Assembly: GCA_009809945.1 (NCBI GenBank)
Contig: WTPW01001602.1
Location: 6,988-70,987 of the forward strand
Length of the DNA: 64,000 nt
Origin: Gigaspora margarita
Taxonomy: Eukaryota; Glomeromycota; Glomeromycetes; Diversisporales; Gigasporaceae
Reading direction: 5' to 3'
In this document: positions 34,623-45,560 of the stretch, piece after piece
Layout: each line of letters begins with the position of its first letter
Position numbering within the stretch: the stretch's first letter is position 1
Notes under the pieces: generated by a model
Told to the model about the DNA's origin: nothing
Seen by the model: the letters and a program-made list of their open reading frames with translations, nothing else
The model's database searches: none
Program-made: the position numbers and the translations under genes

Positions 34623-35276
34623 AAAAATATAAATTGATTCGAGAAAAGGATAAAATTAGAGATTTTTTGTTATATGAAAAATGATATAATATTTGAATAA
34701 TCATTAGCTCAGAAACATTTTACTTAAGGAATAGATGCTGTTGGATTAATAAAAATTTTCAATATAGTCCTTTAAAATTGTATCCTTATAACTTAATATT
34801 GAAATAAAAATGCAGTTTTGTTTACAATTTTCAAATTATGATGGCTAACTAGAAAATAGGAACATTCATACGTATTGAATGCTAGGTAAATCCAATCGAA
34901 AATAGTAATGGACATAAACATTACCTAACCATTAAATGTTTTATATTTGTGAGAATGTATGATAGCATGATATATATCAATGCCTCTAGATCTCCATAAA
35001 AAATGTTCACCCTTGTAATTTGACAATTGTATTAATTCAAGATCAGGTGTAACATAAAAATCGAAATGAAAGGACTTTTCCACAAAAAACAATGGCTCTA
35101 AATTTTACATTGTCGATCTAATTTAATTTTAACTCGATTTTCATAGCTTTAATTTTACACAATTTTTTACCAAAAACAAAACAGGTTTGACTTTCATGTT
35201 ATACCTGATCCCAAGTTAGGTCCGTTGTGACGGGCAATTCTATTTTTTATATATATATAGATATTTGCCATTTTTA
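34623..35276. other. 3' flank of the F-box gene
   Basis: No gene is seen. About 35040-35212 is an inverted repeat (ATCAGGTGTAACAT at the left, inverse ATGTTATACCTGAT at the right). The same ATCAGGNGTAACAT phrase recurs near 44797, 50852 and 60365. Confidence 0.4.
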
Positions 35277-35424
35277 GGGGTCGGCTAAAGCGGAGTTAAT
35301 TCAATATATGATCTACATACTGCATAAATTACATTATTGATATCTATATAACCTTCTAACAATAAATGCATCAAAAAGGTAACCCTAACCCTAACCAAAT
35401 TTCACTCCACTTTAGCCGACCCTC
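35277..35424. mobile_element. MITE with GGGGTCGGCTAAAG ends
   Basis: The inverted ends GGGGTCGGCTAAAGCGGAG and GAGGGTCGGCTAAAGTGGAG bound 148 bp, with TA to the left (35275-35276) and no clean TA at the right. The interior holds ACCCTAACCCTAACC, which resembles telomere repeat but is only two to three units long. Confidence 0.55.
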
Positions 35425-35955
35425 ATTTTTATTATTGGATCGATGATCGCGAATATTTTGAATCTTTGAATCAAAAGATTCAAAAGATTAAAATGATCCA
35501 TAAGATGTAAAAGAAGCAAAAGATTAAAAAGAACTTTTTGTATCGATTTTTAGTCTATAATTAAAAAGTATATAAGGGTCGTAAGCTCACTCAACAGGGA
35601 AGGACTGTCCAGAAAATGTTCAGTACAGTTTAGTACGAGTTGGACTTAGGGAGTCTCAACCTTCGAAATTAGAGTTAAGTGTTAGCTCTAGAAAGTTAGT
35701 ACCTTTGTACCCATTTTCGTTTTATAACAAAAGCGGTGTACTTATTTTATCCCCCAAAGAAAAATCTTATCATCCTTGTAAAATTGATTCGTCGTAATAA
35801 TTTCCTTGCCCCCGTGACCATCGATAAAATCCAAAATCGTTATTAATAAAACAGAGAAAAAGTAAAAAGAGAATTAGTACCCGATTTAATAATCGCATTT
35901 ATAAGAAACTATCCATTGATCAAGTTTTGATACCTCATTTATTGAACAATACTAC
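35425..35955. other. Intergenic DNA, nothing recognised
   Basis: A short run of AAAGATTAAAA-type repeats lies near 35465-35530. No gene or element is defined. Confidence 0.3.
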
Positions 35956-36445
35956 TGTTACGGGGTAAAATGGTCAAATAACGTATAGTTACGATGCAAA
36001 TAAGTAAGGCGGCTCGCCAGAGGCGTGACTTGGTGATTTAACCCGATTTAATAAGAAAGTGTGACTTGGGGAGGAATATATTGATGGTATTAATCTTTAT
36101 TCTAGATTTAATTATATGATAATCCGAAGATTCCTATTTAGAAGAGATAAAACACCCTCCTTTTTATACTTTACAAATATTTATGGGAATCACTATTCTA
36201 GCATTATAGAAGATTATGGAAACTACGAGATTAAAATCATACGATACTCTATCTACGACGCTATCATAATATGCGTATCATACGATAGATTGTATTGTTT
36301 CTAAATCATTCCGCCGAAGCTAAGCCCCGAGCGTGCATGATCGATTATGCACGATTAATAATATAATCAATTATATCAAATCGGATGTCACATGAAATGT
36401 GGCACAGTATAAATTTGTGATCGGCATTACTTTTTGCCCGTGACA
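35956..36445 (+). mobile_element. LTR fossil, about 490 bp
   Basis: It begins TGTTACGGGG and ends CCCGTGACA, the inverted TG...CA ends of an LTR. CTAC lies on both sides (35952-35955, 36446-36449) as a 4-bp duplication, or 5 bp (ACTAC) if one end base is shared. No retroelement body adjoins it, so it is most simply a solo LTR. The ends match 28898-29176, while the interiors differ. Probably Ty3/gypsy-like. Confidence 0.65.
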
Positions 36446-37200
36446 CTACTGTTGATCGATCTTCGATCCTCGTAACTTTGCCTATTCGACCCCGTGATTT
36501 CAATTTCCGACCACCCTCTCTTGCCGTCGGAATTTGAATTGGAAACCCGATTGACGCCGCCATCGAACTCACCCGTGACCTCCAAGACCGACGGCCAGGG
36601 ACAGTGAAAAACGACTTGATTTGGCAAAAATATCGATCGATTTGGTCAAAAATATCGATTTATATCGATTTACCAAGATTGGCCAATCAAAATGCACGAT
36701 TTGGTGTCCGTGATCAATAATGTAACTTTCCGGCAAACAGTTTGTTGCTTGTCTACTTGTCCGAAACTTACCGACAGTTCAGGTTAGCCAAATTTGTGTT
36801 GTCCGGCCCAAATTATGCCCTTAATTTGCCCAAAATGGTATTGTTACACCGCATTAAAAATTGTAAAATATCGATTTCCCTATGATTTGGCCTAAAAATA
36901 TCGATTTACATATAAAATATAAATCGATATTTTTCACTGTCCCTGCCGGCGGCTCCGTATAATCACGTGATATCGTGAACGATTGAAATCGAAGAATCCA
37001 ATCTATTCATAGTTGACTAAAGAGAAGAAATCGATAATTAAGAATTATACTAAACTACCAGAAACAATCACAAAGCAGACTAATATGGAAGTTACTTATC
37101 TTTCATCGCCGCAGCAAGACTTAACGAACCTCGAGACCCGGGCCAAATCTTCCACGCCTCGTTTTGCCTGCCAATTCAGAGTTTAGTCTTGAGCGATAGT
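36446..37200. other. Less A+T-rich, CpG-containing DNA split by a MITE; short ORF
   Basis: The sequence outside the MITE (36446-36595 and 36946-37200) has a markedly higher G+C than the rest. A 33-codon ORF starts at 37085 (MEVTYLSSPQQDLTNLETRA). The minus-strand frames at 36345-36627 run into the MITE or the LTR and so are not single genes. A decayed gene or retroelement remnant is possible, but none is identified. Confidence 0.3.
36596..36945. mobile_element. hAT-like motif-array MITE (AAATATCGAT motif)
   Basis: This is 350 bp with ends CAGGGACAGTGAAAAA on both strands and an 8-bp duplication CCGACGGC / CCGGCGGC with one mismatch (36588-36595, 36946-36953). Subterminal copies of AAAAATATCGATTTA and GATTTGGNNAAAAATATCGA fill both arms. 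CAGGG ends and 8-bp duplication fit hAT. No ORF. Confidence 0.8.
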
Positions 37201-37587
37201 TAGATAATTTTTAGACTAATCAGTGGTGTTGTTAGTAGATTTTAGCTGACACCTCGTAATTCACACTTTCACACCGTTCATTCACCGACAATATGGTTCA
37301 CTTAGGGATGGTAAAAAATCATTGACGATTGTGCGACTGATGGTTGAATTTGAAACCATCGCATTTGATTTGTTAACTTTGTTTCAGTTCAGGTGTAATA
37401 TGGGTTTCTCAGGCGAAATATTAAAGTTTTTACGAAGATATATTTTTTATTAAGCAAGAGTTGTTTAATTTATTTGACTTCCATAGCTATGTTATACTGT
37501 ATTCATCCGATTCCGAATTATTTTCAGAATGGTTCATAAAGTTTTTTAAGTGTCTTATTTAATGTATTATCAATCTTTACTATTGTA

Positions 37588-37909
37588 GTGTAAGTGAATA
37601 ACTTAACAGAGAAGGTTTATTTAAGGCTTTAGTGAAGAGGTAAAACACAATTATATAAGAGGTCGGTTACTTTACTATAAATAATTAACAATAAGGGATA
37701 TACTTTTCCTTTACAATACTACAAGATTACAAATAATAAAGTATAGATTATAACATATATGAGTTGTAATCTTATAATATTGGAAAGGGAAAGTGTTAAT
37801 TATTTATAGTAAAGTATTCAACCTTTTATATCTTCATATATAATTGTGTTATTGTCTCTTTCACATTAAAGTCTTAATAAATCCTCTCTGTTAAGTCATT
37901 CATTGACAC
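37588..37909. mobile_element. Hairpin MITE with TA flanks
   Basis: This is a 322-bp inverted repeat with ends GTGTAAGTGAATAACTTAAC and GTGTCAATGAATGACTTAAC, TA at 37586-37587 and 37910-37911. Inner matches are ACACAATTATAT and ACTTTACTATAAATAATTAA, and the loop is near TATAACATATATGAG. Tc1/mariner-like by its TA flanks. Confidence 0.65.
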
Positions 37910-38020
37910 TATTATTAACCTACTATTTCGCCATAGTTATAGTCTTCAAGCTATAATTTATTGATCCCTTGAGTTCTATTGGGAGGTAATTTTGTTGACA
38001 TTTTTGGTAGTAATTGTAAG

Positions 38021-40219
38021 CAGTGTTTAAAATTCAAATCAAAAGTTGTGTTCTCAAAAGTGCATAAATTAAATTTTTATTGTTCTCAAAAACTTTTTGG
38101 TGTTCATTATATATTAAATATATTGAACATTAATTTTTAAAGAATGTTCATATTAATATTAGCTTCAAACAATATTGATATATATTACACTCCCCGGACA
38201 GAAGTCACCGGAATTTTAATATCATGAAGATCTAACCTAATTTGTTGATGATCGTACTACATATAAAACTGATTTTTTTTTATATGCGAATCAGTCTTTG
38301 TGCAATAAGTAAAGTTGTTTGCCATAACGATTTGCACATAATTTGAGAATTTTAGAAAATTTTATTAAGTTTTTTTGAAAATACTTTGATATTTTCGATG
38401 CATGTAAACAAAAAATAAAAAATAATAATTAAAACTATTATATTTCGACGCATTCTTGAACCCTTTGGAATTTTTCTATAAAAATTTAATCCTATATGCT
38501 TTAGAACTTAGAGAACAACTTTTATTAAGTCAATAATTAATGTTAACAATACAGTTATTCCAGAAATGATGTATTTAATAAAATTTTGAATTTTAAAAAA
38601 ATACTATTTTTTGTATCTTAAAATTTTATATAATGGAACATTGTAAAATTTATATTGGAATAATCCAATAAAATAAATAATATATTATATAATATAATAT
38701 AATATGTTTATTGTATTTTAGAATTATATTTTTATAAATTTTACAATATTTCATTATATAAAAATGTTAAGATACAAAAAAATAGGATTTTTTAAAAATT
38801 TAAATTTTAAATAAACACATTATTCCTGAAACAACTGTATTGTTAACACTAATTATTGACTTAATGAAAGTTGTTCTCTAAGTTCTAAAGCATATAGAAT
38901 TAAATTTTCATAAAAAAATTCTAAAGGGTTCAGGAATGCGTCGAGATACAATAATTTTAATTATTATTTTTTATTTTTTGTTTACAAGCATCTAAATATC
39001 AAAGCATTTTCAAAAAAACTTAATAAAATTTTCTAAAATTCTCAAATTATGTGCAAATCATTATGGCAAACAACTTTACTTACTGCACAAAGACCGATTC
39101 GCATATAAAAAAATCAGTTTTATATGTAGCTACGATCATCAACAAATCAGGTTAGATCGTTGTGATATTAAAATTCCGGTGACTTCTGTCCGGGGAGTGT
39201 ACTTATTAATTTACAACAAAATTAATTCAAATTAATAAAATTAATGATATAATAATTAATTCTACAATCAAGTTTATACCATTCTTGGTATGCTAATTGA
39301 AAATTAAGCTTTTTTTATACTGCACTTACTCACTTGTAGTTTAACATATTGTGAATTAAAGTTATATCTACTTTTAATAATAAAATAAGTAAATTATAAA
39401 TAAATAACTTATGCTCTGGTAGTTTAATATAGTAAATAAAATAATTTTTAATAAAGAATTCTATTGCTAATAGAATAATAACTTATTTGAAAATAAATTC
39501 TATACTTACAATTCACACACTAAGTTTATGCTTATCTATTAATAATTTTTTAAACTTTGTATATGATTCTTTGTATTTTTTTAACATAACACAATGTATT
39601 ATACAATTTAATTTCTAATAATTTTGTTAAAACTTCAAGTGCTTTTTATAATTGCTCATAGTAAAACAAGCCTTTCTATAATATTTTACTAATNCTACTA
39701 TTNGTTAATNCAATAAATTAGAATCCAATTACTTTGTTATTTAACTATTTAAACTTTGTACTAACAAATACTTTGTGTCTTTTTTACTTACTTAGTATTA
39801 GCATATCAATTGACCCAAATCATCTATATATAAGTTTACACAATAATAATACTCTCAATATAAAAAACACACTATATGGCTAATTAATTTTTATTTTAAA
39901 ATTTTTAAAGGCTATTTTCTTAAATATTTATTTGTTACCTATATTATACAACTTTAAACATATGTGCTATACATAGTATATACATACATACAGAATTTGT
40001 CATAATCAAAATTACATTATCAAATTGATAAACATTTTATATAATTTATTGTTCTTATTAGTAAATCTAGAACATAAAAATTTTATAAATGTTCTCTTTG
40101 AGAACATTTCAAAAGGATAAAATGTTCTCAAATAAGAGAACCTTTTTTTAAATATCAATGTTCTTAAAACAACTCAAATATTCATTGAGAACTATGAGAA
40201 CATTGAATTTTAAACACTG
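38021..40219. mobile_element. hAT-like element (GTTCTCAAAA motif) of 2.2 kb carrying a nested hairpin
   Basis: The ends CAGTGTTTAAAATTCAA (left) and the exact inverse at 40203-40219 are flanked by the 8-bp duplication ATTGTAAG / ATTGTAAA (38013-38020, 40220-40227). Near both ends GTTCTCAAAA / GAGAACATT recurs many times. About 1 kb of the length is a separate Tc1-like hairpin (38188-39199). No transposase is evident in the remainder, which is extremely A+T-rich. Some N bases lie near 39694-39710. Confidence 0.75.
38188..39199. mobile_element. 1-kb foldback Tc1/mariner-like element nested in the 38021-40219 element
   Basis: Ends CACTCCCCGGACAGAAGTCA on both strands, TA at 38186-38187 and 39200-39201. 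Almost the entire 1,012 bp is one inverted repeat: matching blocks include AGTAAAGTTGTTTGCCATAA, TTTGCACATAATTTGAGAAT and TTGTTCTCTAAGTTCTAAAG, closing around a TATAATATAATATAATA centre. No coding sequence. The island-like CpG content of its ends contrasts with the CpG-free host element, so it is the younger insertion. Confidence 0.85.
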
Positions 40220-40376
40220 ATTGTAAAGTAGAAAACAGCAGTTACTTAAATTGTGAAGTTTAATTTAAAAGTAAACAGTTATTGTATAATTTTATAGCTA
40301 AAAAATATAGTTTATTTTTGGGAATATATGATCTAAGTTTTAATAGATTTTCCAGGTAATTGCTTTAATTAACAAT

Positions 40377-40828
40377 AGTAAATTTTGGGGATAGGTACAA
40401 TATAAACTTTTATTATATGCTAAAATCTGGCACTACTCCAATAAAAAGTAATTTTTTATTAAGCTAACAACTCAAATCAATTAATTAAAAGTTGTAGAGC
40501 TCACTGAGACGCTCTAAAGGTGGTTGGATCATTCAAATTAGTATGGTACATGCCAAGTTATCATTGAAAAACTATTGGCCAACTATATAAAATTCTATGT
40601 AAACAAACTAAAAATTTATATAGTCAGCCAATTGTTTTTTAGTGATATATCAGTAGACACCAGGCAGAATTAAATAATCTAACCTTTATTTGATGCATCT
40701 CAATGTGCTCTACAACTTTCAATTAATTGGTTTGAGTTGTTAACTTAATAAAAAAATACTTTTCATTGGAGTGGCACCAGATTTAGTATATAGTTAATAT
40801 TATAGAAGTTTTGCCCCAAATTATAATA
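40377..40828. mobile_element. Hairpin element, family copy a
   Basis: About 450 bp folds on itself: ATCTGGCACTACTCCAATAA at the left and ATCTGGTGCCACTCCAATGA on the minus strand at the right, then TTATTAAG(C/T)TAACAACTCAAA and AATTAATT(A/G)AAAGTTGTAGAG. A diverged second copy lies at about 49220-49620. Exact ends are not certain. Confidence 0.55.
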
Positions 40829-41096
40829 TGGAAATTGTGCTGATCTTATCTGAATCAGCAATTAATGTATTAAGATCTCTTAGCCAAATTGTTTTGAAAA
40901 GCAGCAATAGTAGCAGCTCAATCAATATCAGAATTAGCTTGGCTAGCTTAAAAATAAGTTTGTTGCTATTTATTTATATTGTTATATAAAAAGGCAAAAT
41001 TTTTATTAATTATTCATCTATTAGCTATTGCACCTTTTTAAAGCTTTCTAGCCAAGTATAGGGTCCTGAGTTTTATCTCTATAGAATGGTTCTACT
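40829..41096. other. A+T-rich DNA, nothing recognised
   Basis: A partial GGGTCCTGAG phrase at 41061 may be the end of another copy of the next element. Confidence 0.3.
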
Positions 41097-41378
41097 AGGA
41101 CCCCAGACATCTCTCATATAGGTCATAATTGGATTTTGGCCAATTTTAACCTAATTTGCTAAAAATAACAAATTAATTACTTTAATAACTTCTTATCCGG
41201 TGATCAGAATTGACTAAACTTTTTTTGTTAGATGCGCCTCCATTTTTAAAAAAAGTTCATTCAAATTGGACCACTAGATGCCAAGATATTTGCCAAAAAC
41301 TATTTTTTGCTTCTTAAATTTTAGGTGTTTTTGCTGAAAAATTTCAAGTATGACCTCTATGCTAGATGTCCGGGTCCT
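41097..41378. mobile_element. MITE with AGGACCC ends and a perfect 8-bp duplication
   Basis: Ends AGGACCCCAGACATC and AGGACCCGGACATC; duplication GTTCTACT at 41089-41096 and 41379-41386. The interior (GATTTTGGCCAATTTTAACC, GTTAGATGCGCC, TTTTAGGTGTTTTTGCTGAA) is shared with 62380-62674 in the same orientation. An 8-bp duplication fits hAT, though the ends do not follow YARNG exactly. Confidence 0.8.
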
Positions 41379-41386
41379 GTTCTACT

Positions 41387-42575
41387 CTTGACCAAAAACT
41401 CCTTCTAATTAGTTTGAAGATAATTCAAGATATTTTAAGCATTAGTTATATTTTGTCTTATAGTATTAGTAATAGAGTTTGGAATAATCTATCAAGTCTA
41501 GATCAAAATCAAAATTGTAATAATTAAAAATATATAAACTGCACAATCAGTATATAAAAATGAAGGGTATGCTATAATAAACTAAATACAAAAACTAATA
41601 AACTGTACAGTAATATTTCTTGCAACACAATAACACAATTAACAAGAAAAATTTGCTACAATTTTGTAAATTTGGTATCAAATGAATAGTCCAGTACCAG
41701 AATAAAGTGTATATTAATGATAACATTAATGATTTCTATAGAAAATTGTATATAATTAATTATATATATAATTTTACAAGTTTGTAAGAAAAACATTTTT
41801 TTACTAACTTAATGGCCAATACCTACTAATCAAAAGTTATAGAGCTCATTAAAACAAATCTAAAGGAGGTATAGGGTTAGCTTATTTTTGAATTGTCAAA
41901 TTTCTTGAAAAATTGAAAAGTGAACTAATAAAAAGTTGTTCAAATAACATCAAATTTTATTATAAGTGTATTTGATGTCCTTAACAACTTTACTTAATAG
42001 TATATTTGAGGTTAATTTAGTAAAATTTAGACTTTTATATATAGTAACTTTTGGCAATTTCTCTTTGAATTTTTTAAAAAAAATGAGAAAAGTAGCTTAT
42101 TTCTGGGAACCTACAGTAATAATAAGGTTAAAAAATTAATAAAAAGAGTAAAAACTAAAAAAAAATAATATGCAAATAACCAAAAGATGTACTACTTTAA
42201 AAAGAAATAATACTAGATCTTTTGTTTTCCTTTTGATATAAGTTAATAGATTTAAATACAATTTTGAATTTAGTATGAACCTATAAGGGCCATGTTATTA
42301 ATCACCTGATTATTTTTTATCAGAGGCCTTCCTCCCTTCCCACCCTTAATATATAAATAGTTAGGTTCTTTATATATAATTTCAACTTTTTTTTACCCCT
42401 TTTCCCTAAAATAATCACCTGATTTTTGACACTCCTCTAAACAGAGAACTAACTTTGATACTAATACTAATTTAGTTTTTTAAAAAAATCAAAAATTATA
42501 GAAAAAAAAAGAATAGCTTACTAAATAGATGCAATAGTTAAACTTAAATTACTACTATAGTATTAGCTCTTATAG
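41387..42575. other. A+T-rich DNA with half-copies of window repeats
   Basis: About 41815-41875 (AAAAGTTATAGAGCTCATTA) resembles the 40377 hairpin. About 41930-42110 (CTAATAAAAAGTTGTTCAAA, CTTAACAACTTTACTTAATA, GTAGCTTATTTCTG) is a diverged relative of the 55308-55625 element. About 42290-42430 resembles the ends of 5320-5487. No gene. Confidence 0.4.
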
Positions 42576-42853
42576 TAGTGTTGTACATTTTGGTTGTCCA
42601 CAGCCTTTTTTGGTTTGTCTATATCCAAAATTGTCCAAATGTTCAAGATTGTTCAAAGCTTGTCCAGGCTTTAATAATTAATAATTCTATCTAAAAAATA
42701 TATAACTATATATTTTTTTAAGTGCTGAACACATTTCAGTTAAAATTAAAATAGGTTATCTTAATAAAATTTTAAGTAATTTCTTTATTTAATTGTTCAA
42801 AATTGTCCAGAATTGTCCAAATTATTGTTCAATGCTGTCCCATGACAACACTG
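42576..42853. mobile_element. hAT-like motif-array MITE (TTGTCCAAA motif)
   Basis: This is 278 bp with ends TAGTGTTGTAC and CAGTGTTGTCA, duplication TCTTATAG / CCTTATAG (42568-42575, 42854-42861). The arms consist of repeated AATTGTCCAAA, TTGTTCAA and TTGTCCAGG. No ORF. Confidence 0.78.
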
Positions 42854-42861
42854 CCTTATAG

Positions 42862-43039
42862 TACAAATGAAAAAAGCTATATTTAAGCCAACAACTTTTT
42901 GCCATGAAATGCCTACCAGAAAAAAACTGCTTTAATTCTTTTAGATGTAGTGAACTTGATCACTATACCAAGGATTATTTAGCTAAAAGGTACTAACAAT
43001 AGTTAGTACAAAACCTTGAGAACACCAGGATGTAGATGA
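42862..43039. other. Spacer before the 1.4-kb palindrome
   Basis: A+T-rich. Nothing is defined apart from the start of a GGATGTAGATGAGATATTCC phrase related to sequence near 46370-46400. Confidence 0.3.
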
Positions 43040-44470
43040 GATATTCCAGGTCACGTGACAACCCAATCTCTGATGCATATCTTACGTTTTTGATACTCCT
43101 GCACTTACTTTTTTGATACTGATTGACATGAAAATCCCAGTAAAAATAAGAATTTTTAAAACTTTGAGCGAAGATATCTTGGCAACTAGGGTTCCGCAAT
43201 TTGATTTGATCTTCAAATATTTGAATCAAATATTTGATTAAATTCAAATTCAAATTTGACTATATTTGATTTGATCAAATTCAAATCTGGTCAAATTTGA
43301 TTTGATTTGACAAATATTTGATTTGATTTGAAAATTACTATTAAAAATTCAAATTCAAATCAAATTCAAATCCAAATATTTGAATCAAATCAAATTCAAA
43401 TCAGGGTTAATTTGATTTGATCAAATTCAAATTGACCCAATATTTGATTTGATTTGAATTTGAGGAACCCTATTGGCAACCATGAGACCAAATTTGGTAA
43501 AACTTTTTTTATTTGAATTCTATAGCTTCATAGAATTCAAATAAAAAAAAAACATCGAATTTAGTCAAGTGGTTGTTGAGTTATCTTCGCTCAAATTCAG
43601 AGAAAAACAAAATACCTATCAAAATAGAAGCTGTACCAAATTTTTTATCTAACTTTGAGCGAAGATACCTTGACAACCATCTGACCAAATTTGATAAAAC
43701 TTTTTTTTGAATTCTATAGCTTCATATAATTCAAATAAAACATTTTTATTGTATTTAGTCAAGTGGTTGTCAAGTTATCTTTGCTCAAAGTCAAAACTAT
43801 CAAAATAGAAGCTGCGACAAATTTTTTTCTAAATTTGAGCGAAGATATCTTGACGACCATCTAACCAAATTTGATAAAACTTTTTTTATATGAAGTTTAT
43901 AAAGTCATAGAATTCAAATAAAAAAGTTTTATTGAATTTAACTAGATGGTCGTCAAGATATCTTCACTCAAATTTGGAAAAAAATTTGGCGCAGCTTCTA
44001 TTTTGATAGTTGTTTTGATTTTTTTCTGACTTTGAGCGAAGATATCTTGACAATCACTTGACTAAATTTGATAAAAATTTTTTTATTTGAATTATATGAA
44101 GCTATAAAAATCAAAAAAAAGTTTTATCAAATTTGGTCAGATGGTTGTTGAGGTATCTTCGCTCAAAGTTAGATAAAAAATTTGGCACAGCTTCTTTCTC
44201 TGACTTTGAGCGAAGATAACTCGACAACTACTTGACTAAATTCGATGAATTTTTTTTATTTCAATTATATAAAGCCATAGAATTCAAATAAAAAAAGTTT
44301 TACCAAATTTGGTTTTATAGTTGCCAAGATATCTTTGCTCAAAGTTTTGAAAATTCTTATTTTTACTGGGATTTTCATATCAATCAGTATCAAAAAAGCA
44401 AGTGCAGGAGTATCAAAAACGTAAGATTTGCATCTCTGATCCAGGTTGAGATCACGTGATCCAGAATAGT
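43040..44470. repeat. 1.4-kb palindrome built from GAGCGAAGATATCTTG hairpin units
   Basis: The outer arms share TCACGTGA, TCTTACGTTTTTGATACTCC and TGAAAATCCCAGTAAAAATA. The interior repeats, in alternating orientation, a unit with TTTGAGCGAAGATATCTTG, CCAAATTTGATAAAACTTTT and GAATTC-centred stems, at about 43160, 43655, 43835, 44030 and 44200. It is likely a foldback transposon grown by internal duplication. The 43197-43472 element interrupts the left arm. The 86-codon minus frame at 42993-43253 only traverses this arm. Confidence 0.7.
43197..43472. mobile_element. hAT-like motif-array MITE (TTTGATTTGA motif) with perfect 8-bp duplication
   Basis: This is 276 bp with ends TAGGGTTCCGCAATTTG and TAGGGTTCCTCAAATTC, duplication TTGGCAAC at 43189-43196 and 43473-43480. 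The interior is almost only AAATTTGATTTGATCAAAT and its inverse. The opposite arm of the surrounding palindrome supplies an uninterrupted version of the site. Confidence 0.88.
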
Positions 44471-44554
44471 CAAAATTTGACTCTCTGATCGGCTATTTCT
44501 TTTCCAGCTCTCCAGGTGTTTGTATTACCTATACAAATAAGTGATCTGCCCAAT

Positions 44555-44856
44555 GCACGTATGAAATGTGTGCCAGGTTATGCATGTTGCCGATCATATA
44601 TCAAAATGTGCAAAATTCTTAAAGTTCATTAATGTTAAGATAAGCATTTGTATTAAGGTTAAATGTTAGCAAGATATATAATAAAATCGTTCAAGGAAAC
44701 TTTTTAATTAAAGCACAGGAGGTGAATTTTATGCAAATTTTTAATCTTTTGTCAAGACGAATGTTTGTTTTGAATTTTTCTGTTTGTATAACATTACCCT
44801 GATTTTTAAATCTGTTTGGTAGTCTGGCACTAACCTAGCACACATTTCATATGTGC
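44555..44856 (+). mobile_element. TIR element (GCACGTATGAAATGTGTGCC), copy 1
   Basis: About 302 bp with ends GCACGTATGAAATGTGTGCC and GCACATATGAAATGTGTGCT. The interior (GTTAAATGTTAGCAAGATAT, GTCAAGACGAATGTTTGTTT, TAACATTACCCTGAT) matches 60313-60616 in inverse orientation over the full length. No ORF; target duplication not clear. Confidence 0.7.
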
Positions 44857-44889
44857 CCACTCAACAACCAACACAACAACACACACATA

Positions 44890-44896
44890 CAAGAAT

Positions 44897-44940
<44 letters not shown>

Positions 44941-45560
44941 CAGTTTTTATTTTATTTTTTTTTTTAATTCGTTTTATTTTTTCTATTTTTTTAATTTTTA
45001 ATTAGTTTTATCTTTTTTAGTTTTTTATTTTTTATTTTTTCGTATTAATTCATTTTATTTATTTATTTTATTTTATTTTTTGTTTATTTTTTTATTTTTT
45101 GTAATTTATTTTTATTTGTTTTATTTTTAATTCAGTTTATTTTTTATTTTTTTAATTTTTTAAATTATTTTTTTTATTTTAAATTTTTTTTGTTTTAATT
45201 CGTTAGGTTTAAATTATTTTATTTTTATTTATTTATTAATATTTTTTTATTTATTAAATTTGTTTTAATTTTTAATTTTTTTTTAAATTATTTTTTTTTA
45301 TTTTTAGTTTTTTTTTATTTTTTTTTTAATTCAGTTTTATTATATTTTATTTTATTTTAAATTTATTTATTTTTTTTAATTAATTTATTTTTTTATTTTA
45401 ATTTGTTTTATTATTTAGTTGTTTTTTACTTTCTATTTTTTTTAAAATTTGTTCAATTTTAATTTTTTTTAAATTATTTATTGTAATCATAATAATTTAT
45501 TTTAATTTTTATTTATTTATTTAAATTAATTATTTTAAATTATTTTTTTTATTTCAGGTA
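44890..45560. repeat. T-rich low-complexity block of about 660 bp
   Basis: It begins with a T run of about 40 bases and continues as TTTTATTTTATTTTT, TTTAATTCGTTTTATT and similar text. The recurring phrase AATTCGTTTTA or AATTCAGTTTTA at roughly 50-100-bp intervals suggests a decayed tandem unit. No gene. Confidence 0.5.

Noticed and set aside
35380-35400. Telomere-like ACCCTAACCCTAACC
   Set aside because: There are only two to three units inside a MITE, and neither window end is a telomere array.
36345-36627. Two overlapping minus frames of 66 and 75 codons
   Set aside because: They cross the LTR boundary or the MITE boundary at 36596 and so join unrelated DNA.
37587-37910. hAT assignment for the hairpin at 37.6 kb
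   Set aside because: The ends could be read as TAGTG, but the flanking 8-mers TACTATTG and TTATTAAC do not match; TA flanks fit better.
42993-43253. 86-codon minus frame
   Set aside because: It runs through the palindrome arm and into the TTTGATTTGA element, so it cannot be a single gene.
43040-44470. CRISPR-like array
   Set aside because: The repeats alternate in orientation, vary in length and form hairpins; a eukaryotic foldback repeat explains them.
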